Assembly: GCA_031287845.1 (NCBI GenBank) | Contig: JAITSI010000004.1 | Span: 1 to 11,513, forward strand | Source: Puniceicoccales bacterium | Lineage (GTDB): Bacteria; Verrucomicrobiota; Verrucomicrobiia; Opitutales; JAIRLM01 | DNA: 11,513 nt | Reading direction: 5' to 3' | Made by a program: the position numbers and the translations under genes | The notes under the pieces: generated by a model | Told to the model about the DNA's origin: nothing | Databases searched by the model: none | What the model saw: the letters and a program-made list of their open reading frames with translations, nothing else | Part shown: piece by piece, positions 8,166 through 11,513 of the stretch | Position numbering within the stretch: position 1 is the stretch's first letter | Layout of the letters: every line of letters begins with the position of its first letter

Positions 8166-8173
8166 TCACCTCC
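8166..8173 (-). promoter_or_regulatory. Strong ribosome binding site of rplI
   Basis: GGAGGTGA, nearly a full anti-16S match, 9 nt before ATG 8156. It is the strongest Shine-Dalgarno match in the operon and fixes the rplI start. Confidence 0.75.
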
Positions 8174-8200
8174 ATCCGCACCGGACGCCGGCTGGTCTGA

Positions 8201-8659
8201 TCAGAAGGGAATTTCCCCGTCTGGCCCTTCCTCCTCCTCCTGGCGCTCCTCCTGGCGCTGGAAGCGGCCGCGGCCCTGTCCTCCGCGCTGGCCGGGGCCA
8301 TTGCCCCCATCCCTGCCGTCCTCGCCGCGCTGGGAGGAAACGAACTGGAATGAGTCGGTTACCACCATGAGCCGGCTCCGCTTTTCCCCGCTCTGGGTTT
8401 CCCACTGGTCCAGCCGCAGCCGTCCTTCGATCAGAATGGGCCTGCCCTTGGCCATGTAGCGGGCGATCGTCTCCGCCGACTTGCCAAAGCTGTCCACCTC
8501 GACGAAGACCACCTCTTCGCGCGTGGAGCCGTCGCTGTTGCGCATCTGGCGGTTGACGGCCACGGTAAAGCGGCAGACCGGCGTGCCACTGGTCGTGGTG
8601 CGCAGCTCCGGGTCGCGGGTCAAATTTCCCAGTAAAAATACCTTATTCAGCGAGGCCAT
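8201..8659 (-). CDS. ssb: Single-stranded DNA-binding protein
   Basis: Coats single-stranded DNA during replication, repair and recombination, and recruits partner proteins through its C-terminal tip. The protein is 152 aa. The OB fold occupies about 1-108, with LNKVFLLGNLTRDPELR (4-20), FTVAVNR (31-37), FVEVDSFGKSAETIARYMAKG (about 52-72) and a segment ending near SFQFV (103-107). A Gly/Arg/Gln-rich, then Glu-rich, linker (109-145) follows, and the protein ends in DGEIPF, the acidic tip seen in functional SSBs. ATG 8659 lies 3 nt after the rpsF stop, with only a distant GGAG upstream, so translation is probably coupled to rpsF. rpsR, often placed just after ssb, is absent here. Confidence 0.97.
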   Translation of the reverse strand: MASLNKVFLLGNLTRDPELRTTTSGTPVCRFTVAVNRQMRNSDGSTREEVVFVEVDSFGKSAETIARYMAKGRPILIEGRLRLDQWETQSGEKRSRLMVVTDSFQFVSSQRGEDGRDGGNGPGQRGGQGRGRFQRQEERQEEEEGPDGEIPF

Positions 8660-8662
8660 GGC

Positions 8663-8950
8663 TCAAATACACTCCACTAGGGTTCGATTGACGGTTTTAT
8701 CCAGGCGCAGCCGGCCGGTAAGTTCCCCGCAGAAGGCGGGAGGGGCGGACACGGTGTAGCCGGCGTAGGACCCGGAGCTGATCCGGCGATTGGCGCAGCG
8801 GGCAAAATTGCGCGGACCCAGATCCACCGCCTCCTCCACCGTGGCGCCGAGGGACTCCATCAACTGTCCCAGCCGTAGGCGCATGGCATCGGGGGACTCC
8901 CGCTGCTCCCGCGTGTCAAAAACCACAGTTACCCGATAGCGCCTTGCCAT
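8663..8950 (-). CDS. rpsF: 30S ribosomal protein S6 (bS6)
   Basis: Small-subunit platform protein that normally pairs with S18. The 95-aa product is at the short end of the family. It starts MARRYRVTVVFDTRE, shows the S6-type pattern of a strand, a helix (about 20-36) and a second strand ending at NFAR, and finishes with the conserved LRLDKTVNRTLV (about 81-92). ATG 8950 is favoured by AGGGGTGA 7 nt upstream; the in-frame ATG 8977 lacks a site. It has a 47-nt gap to pth and a 3-nt gap to ssb. The rpsF-ssb pairing, with rplI following, is a widespread bacterial arrangement and supports the call. Confidence 0.93.
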   Translation of the reverse strand: MARRYRVTVVFDTREQRESPDAMRLRLGQLMESLGATVEEAVDLGPRNFARCANRRISSGSYAGYTVSAPPAFCGELTGRLRLDKTVNRTLVECI

Positions 8951-8957
8951 GCCCGAT

Positions 8958-8965
8958 TCACCCCT
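8958..8965 (-). promoter_or_regulatory. Ribosome binding site of rpsF
   Basis: AGGGGTGA on the minus strand, 7 nt before ATG 8950. It selects this start over the upstream ATG 8977. Confidence 0.6.
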
Positions 8966-8997
8966 GCTGCGATTCATGGGGAGAGGAATTTTCTTTG

Positions 8998-9561
8998 TCA
9001 AGCGAGAGTTTTGCCCGACAGGCAAATTTCCTGCAGGCCCTCCAAAATGGTGGGCATGGCGTAGAAAAGGGCCGCCTGCTCCTCGTCGGAGAACCTGTCC
9101 AGCACGTAGTCCTTCAGGTCCATTTCCGGATCCCGCTTGGGGCCGATGCCGATGCGGAAGCGCGTGCACTCGCCCAGCTTTTCGCTCACGTCGGCCATGC
9201 CCAGGTGGCCGCCGGACCCCACCCGGTGGGTAACCTTATAGCTGCCCAGGGGCAGGTTGAGGTCGTCGTAGACGATTACGGCGTTCTCCGCCGCGATGTG
9301 GAAATAGTGGACAATGCGCAGCACCGGATAGCCCGACGCGTTCATGAAGGCGAGCGGCCGGGCCAAAAGAAAGTCACCGCCGTCGCAATGGCCCCGGGCC
9401 AGGTCCGCGTTGAGCCGCCTGTTGTTGACCCACTTCAAATTCAGGTGCCGGGCCAGCACATCCAGGACGAACTGGCCCACGTTGTGCCGGGAGTGCACGT
9501 GCACGGCGCCGGGATTTCCCAGCCCCACCAGCAGGACGCAATCCTTTTGCCCCGTTCCCAT
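8998..9561 (-). CDS. pth: Peptidyl-tRNA hydrolase
   Basis: Releases tRNA from peptidyl-tRNAs that fall off the ribosome, by cleaving the ester bond. The protein is 187 aa, normal for Pth. Conserved elements are LVGLGNPG (11-18, with N16), SRHNVG (24-29, catalytic H26), ARPLAFMNASG (67-77, N74) and VYDDLNLPLG (97-106, with D99), then RIGIG (136-140) and DYVLDRFS (151-158). One oddity: the segment that normally reads GGHNG is GGHLG here (117-121). Leu120 (codon CTG) therefore stands where E. coli has Asn114. All other catalytic positions are kept, so the enzyme is probably active. ATG 9561 is 12 nt after the rplY stop, with GGAG 6 nt before it. Confidence 0.95.
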   Translation of the reverse strand: MGTGQKDCVLLVGLGNPGAVHVHSRHNVGQFVLDVLARHLNLKWVNNRRLNADLARGHCDGGDFLLARPLAFMNASGYPVLRIVHYFHIAAENAVIVYDDLNLPLGSYKVTHRVGSGGHLGMADVSEKLGECTRFRIGIGPKRDPEMDLKDYVLDRFSDEEQAALFYAMPTILEGLQEICLSGKTLA

Positions 9562-9573
9562 AGCCCGCTCCGC

Positions 9574-10200
9574 CTAGGGTGTCTTCGAACCTTCCTTTGC
9601 CGCCGCCGGGGTGGCCGGGGCCTCCGATTCCTTTTCCTCCCGCGGAGCCGTGCAGGAAACGAGCACCAGTTCCCCGTGGCTGACAAATTCCACGCCCGCC
9701 AGCGGTGGCAGGTCGCCCACGGTGATCTTTTGCCCCACCCGCAGCCCGGAGACGTCCACGGCGCAGGTCGACGGCAGATCCCGGGGGAGGCAGCGCACCT
9801 CCACCGCGTGGGTCACGACCTCAAATATTCCATTTTCCTGCCTTACGCCGATGCACTCGTCCACGCCCAGCGGATGCACCGGGACGCGGGCGTACATTTT
9901 CTTCTTCAAAGAAACCTCGTGGAAGTCCACGTGCAGGAGGCTATCCCGGGTGGGATGGCGCTGGAAGTCCGCCACCACGGCAGGGCGCAGCTCCTTTCCC
10001 TCCAGATCCAGGGTGACAACGGCGGCCCGGCCCACCACCTGCCGCAGGATCGCCCGCAGCTCCCGTCCGTCGAAGAGCAGGGGCAGGGGACCCGACTCCC
10101 CGTAGACAACGCCGGGGATGGCACCCCGCCGCCGCTCCCGTCCCGAACAGCTCTTTCCTCTTCCTACGCGCCGCTGCGCGGCCAGCTTTAATTCTTCCAT
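9574..10200 (-). CDS. rplY: 50S ribosomal protein L25, long Ctc/TL5 type (bL25)
   Basis: Binds 5S rRNA in the large subunit; the long form is also called general stress protein Ctc. The 208-aa protein has an N-terminal 5S-binding domain (about 1-95) with AIPGVVYG (27-34), VVTLDLEGKE (61-70) and LLHVDFHEV (88-96). A C-terminal TL5-type beta domain (about 100-185) follows, with KITVGDLPPLAGVEF (158-172). The tail is Glu/Ala/Pro/Lys-rich (187-208). ATG 10200 is preferred to a GTG at 10221 because GGGGGAG and GGAG lie upstream and the known N-terminus is matched. It is the first gene of the operon, followed 12 nt later by pth. A TTGACA promoter lies about 40-70 bp upstream. prs, often next to it in other genomes, is not in the window. 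Confidence 0.94.
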   Translation of the reverse strand: MEELKLAAQRRVGRGKSCSGRERRRGAIPGVVYGESGPLPLLFDGRELRAILRQVVGRAAVVTLDLEGKELRPAVVADFQRHPTRDSLLHVDFHEVSLKKKMYARVPVHPLGVDECIGVRQENGIFEVVTHAVEVRCLPRDLPSTCAVDVSGLRVGQKITVGDLPPLAGVEFVSHGELVLVSCTAPREEKESEAPATPAAAKEGSKTP

Positions 10201-10240
10201 GGGACTCCGACTCCCCCGCACCCCGGAGGCACGGCAACCG

Positions 10241-10270
10241 CGTCTACAGGGACCGGCGGTGGCCTGTCAA
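10241..10270 (-). promoter_or_regulatory. Probable sigma-70-type promoter of the rplY-lysS operon
   Basis: On the minus strand a perfect TTGACA (10270-10265) is followed by TAGACG (10246-10241) after 18 nt, or by TGTAGA (10248-10243) after 16 nt. Transcription would begin near 10234 and leave a leader of about 35 nt before the rplY ATG. It is the only convincing -35 match found upstream of the operon and sits just beyond the repeat cluster. The -10 match is partial. Confidence 0.55.
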
Positions 10271-10354
10271 GCGAATCCGCCAAAAATTTTACCCCCCATT
10301 CCACCGGACCGCACCCGATTGGCCGCCCCGCTCGGCCAGGGCCAGGCTTCATGG

Positions 10355-10548
10355 CCAGAGGTCGCAAAGGGGGCTGCCGCGCCCTCTGACACCCCCCCCG
10401 CCCACGGAGTGCCACCGCCATGGCACCGATGGCTTGGGGAGAAGCGAAGCGGGGGACAGCGCCCCCCAACCGGGCCGGGAAGTCGCAAAGGGGGCTGCCG
10501 CGCCCCTTTGCCAATCCCCCGCCCACGGAGTGCCGTAGCATCGATAAT
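10355..10548 (+). repeat. Right repeat block, two units, inverted copy of the left-end repeat
   Basis: Two copies of GTCGCAAAGGGGGCTGCCGC lie at 10361-10380 and 10482-10501. Each leads into CCACGGAGTG (10402-10411 and 10523-10532), so the unit length is about 121 bp. The second unit, 10451-10548, is the near-perfect inverted counterpart of positions 1-97 (67 bases identical). Between the units lies a palindromic box at about 10440-10480 with a G-run, CAGCG and a C-run. Frames read through this block are repeat translations, not genes. Confidence 0.8.
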
Positions 10549-10761
10549 CGGGGGACGCGAAGCGGGGGGCAACGCCCCCAAAAGGGCCTGGCCGGCCCTC
10601 GAGGCCCCTCGCTTCACTCGGGACGCCGGCCGGCCGGGCGCTAGGGACGGTTCCATCCAAAGCTGGCGGGCCAGCCTTCGAATAACCGACATCTGGGGGA
10701 GGCGCAGCGTAGCGGAGCTGGGGGCAGGGCCCCCAAATGGGCCCGGCCGGCCCTCGAGGCC
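10549..10761 (+). repeat. Palindromic GC-rich boxes, REP-like cluster
   Basis: Two further box copies lie at about 10551-10606 and 10701-10761. Each has a G-run/C-run palindrome (GGGGGGCAACGCCCCC and GGGGGCAGGGCCCCC), a short A-rich spacer, and the identical 17-mer GGCCGGCCCTCGAGGCC at 10590-10606 and 10745-10761. The same box also occurs in the right block near 10440-10480 and, reversed, near 70-110. Between the two copies, 10607-10690 holds further GGCCGGCC-rich sequence with no gene. A role in transcript end formation or as REP/BIME-type protein-binding sites is possible but not shown. Confidence 0.7.
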
Positions 10762-11297
10762 GCGATGCTTCTGCTATCGCAGCGCGCAGGTCGCCCCGCG
10801 TAGCCTTTTCTCCATCCGGGCCGGCCCGCGGCACTGCCCGCTCCGCCGGGCAGCGCCCGTGAGCGGCCTTTCCCTCAAGAAGTCAAGCTCCTGCACAGCA
10901 GGACCGTATCGGCCATCTTTCCAGATGGAGATGAAATGTGGGTTTACGGGTCCAAACACCTAGGGCCGCAATCCCGACCGCCACCACTGCCTTGGCCGTC
11001 GACCTCGGACAGGGCGCAAGGACGGCGCCCTCGACAGGGGGATGCTCGCCCGGGAAACCTTCTCACCGTTGGAGTCGTTCCGCGGCGCAGTCCGCTTCGC
11101 ACGGGTAGCGTCCAAAGGCCGCTTCCGGAAGACGGGTTGCGGGCACTGAAAAAGATTTTCCTTTTACAATACCCAGAAAATGCCACGGCGCCAATGCCTT
11201 GGACAATGGCAATGCACATGGTCAACGCGTTCGACCGGCCTCGCGGATCCAAAATGCTCAACCGCGTCCCTTTGCAGCCCCAACCGCTGGACTGAAA
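10762..11297. other. About 540 bp with no recognisable gene
   Basis: No protein family, tRNA, tmRNA or RNase P signature was recognised on either strand. Open frames exist, such as 10936-11295 plus, 10944-11261 minus and a 35-aa frame at 11042-11149 plus. None has a good ribosome site or a familiar motif, and they overlap one another. What can be seen are hairpins: GCGAT/ATCGC near 10763-10781, a run of three at 10889-10928, and AGGGCGC/GCGCCCT at 11011-11031. The region may hold an unrecognised RNA, decayed genes, or only spacer between the repeat cluster and the low-GC edge. Confidence 0.5.
10889..10928. other. Three consecutive short hairpins
   Basis: TCCTGC-ACA-GCAGGA (10889-10903), CCG-TAT-CGG (10904-10912) and CCATCT-TTCC-AGATGG (10913-10928) abut with no spacer. 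The outer two have perfect 6-bp stems. No T-run follows on either strand, so this is not a standard rho-independent terminator. It could be part of a structured RNA or a protein-binding palindrome set. Confidence 0.4.
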
Positions 11298-11513
11298 CTA
11301 ATGGTTTTGGCTCTGCGGGGCATTTGATTTGAGAAATGAAAAATCAGGCTTGAATGGTTTTTCCGTTGGCGTGGACGAATTTGGCCCATCTTCCAGCACC
11401 TCACATGACATTTCACGGTCATATTCTCTCGAATAACCATTTACTTCCAAAAATTTAGCAAGCGTAGAACGACTTTTTTTCAGCGCACTCCCAGGGAAAA
11501 CTGGCGAGGTTCC
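11298..11513 (-). CDS. Partial hypothetical protein, C-terminal 71 residues
   Basis: A frame open from the window edge down to TAG at 11298-11300; its start lies outside the window. I do not recognise it. The visible part is hydrophilic, with LKKSRSTLAKFLEVNGYSRE (11-30) as a possible helical segment. A polar Ser/Thr/Pro/Asn/Gln-rich tail follows and ends QSQNH. No membrane segment or known motif is visible. Codon use is unlike the operon: many A/T-ending codons (AAA, AAT, GAT, TTT, TCA) and overall GC near half. This suggests a different origin or a less constrained gene. A chance open stretch of 72 codons at this composition is possible, so confidence is low. Confidence 0.35.
   Translation of the reverse strand, partial: GTSPVFPGSALKKSRSTLAKFLEVNGYSREYDREMSCEVLEDGPNSSTPTEKPFKPDFSFLKSNAPQSQNH

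Noticed and set aside
180..10953. Shared 14-mer GGGTTTACGGGTCC at 180-193 and 10940-10953
   Set aside because: It lies near both repeat blocks but not at matching positions or orientations. One 14-bp match in 11.5 kb is not far from chance expectation.
10118..10963. Plus-strand open frame of 281 codons and overlapping minus frames
   Set aside because: They run through the repeat cluster and the antisense of rplY, show only repeat-derived Arg/Pro/Gly-rich sequence, and lack ribosome sites.
10762..11297. RNase P RNA, tmRNA or tRNA
   Set aside because: A GAGGGAAAGG stretch on the minus strand and a GTTCGACC on the plus strand hinted at these. The remaining conserved blocks, the tag reading frame and the pairing stems are absent.

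Overview
The window is a GC-rich piece (well above 60% G+C by eye) of a Gram-negative bacterial chromosome. A BamA outer-membrane assembly factor shows there is an outer membrane. The order rplY-pth-rpsF-ssb-rplI-dnaB, the short S6 and the two-domain (Ctc-type) L25 fit Verrucomicrobiota, perhaps an Opitutae-like lineage. That placement is inference from memory of such gene neighbourhoods, not a search result.

Layout, left to right. Positions 1-160 hold a GC-rich intergenic repeat. Positions 204-306 hold a degenerate 15-bp tandem repeat. Two plus-strand genes follow: a succinyl-CoA:acetate-type CoA-transferase (350-1837) and a two-pass DUF502 membrane protein (1878-2552). The second runs tail-to-tail into, and overlaps by 66 bp, the last gene of a long minus-strand operon. 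In transcription order that operon is rplY (bL25), pth, rpsF (bS6), ssb, rplI (bL9), dnaB, bamA and lysS. It covers 10200 down to 2487 with gaps of 3-47 nt and one 17-bp overlap, and has a plausible sigma-70-type promoter at 10241-10270. The rest, 10271-11297, contains a cluster of palindromic GC-rich repeats, partly an inverted copy of the left-end repeat, and then about 540 bp with no recognisable gene but several hairpins. The last 216 bp are clearly lower in GC and carry the C-terminal end of an unidentified minus-strand reading frame that continues outside the window.

How the genes work together. The operon is housekeeping: ribosomal proteins (L25, S6, L9), peptidyl-tRNA recycling (Pth), replication (SSB and the DnaB helicase), outer-membrane protein assembly (BamA) and tRNA-Lys charging (LysRS). 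The CoA-transferase points to acetate/succinate CoA exchange, as in fermentation or a TCA-cycle variant.

I see no convincing undescribed multi-gene system. The points most worth a second look are the repeat family in inverted orientation on both sides of the block, the 15-bp tandem repeat with a pentapeptide-like reading, the Asn-to-Leu change at a conserved Pth active-site position, the convergent DUF502/lysS overlap, and the low-GC reading frame at the right edge.
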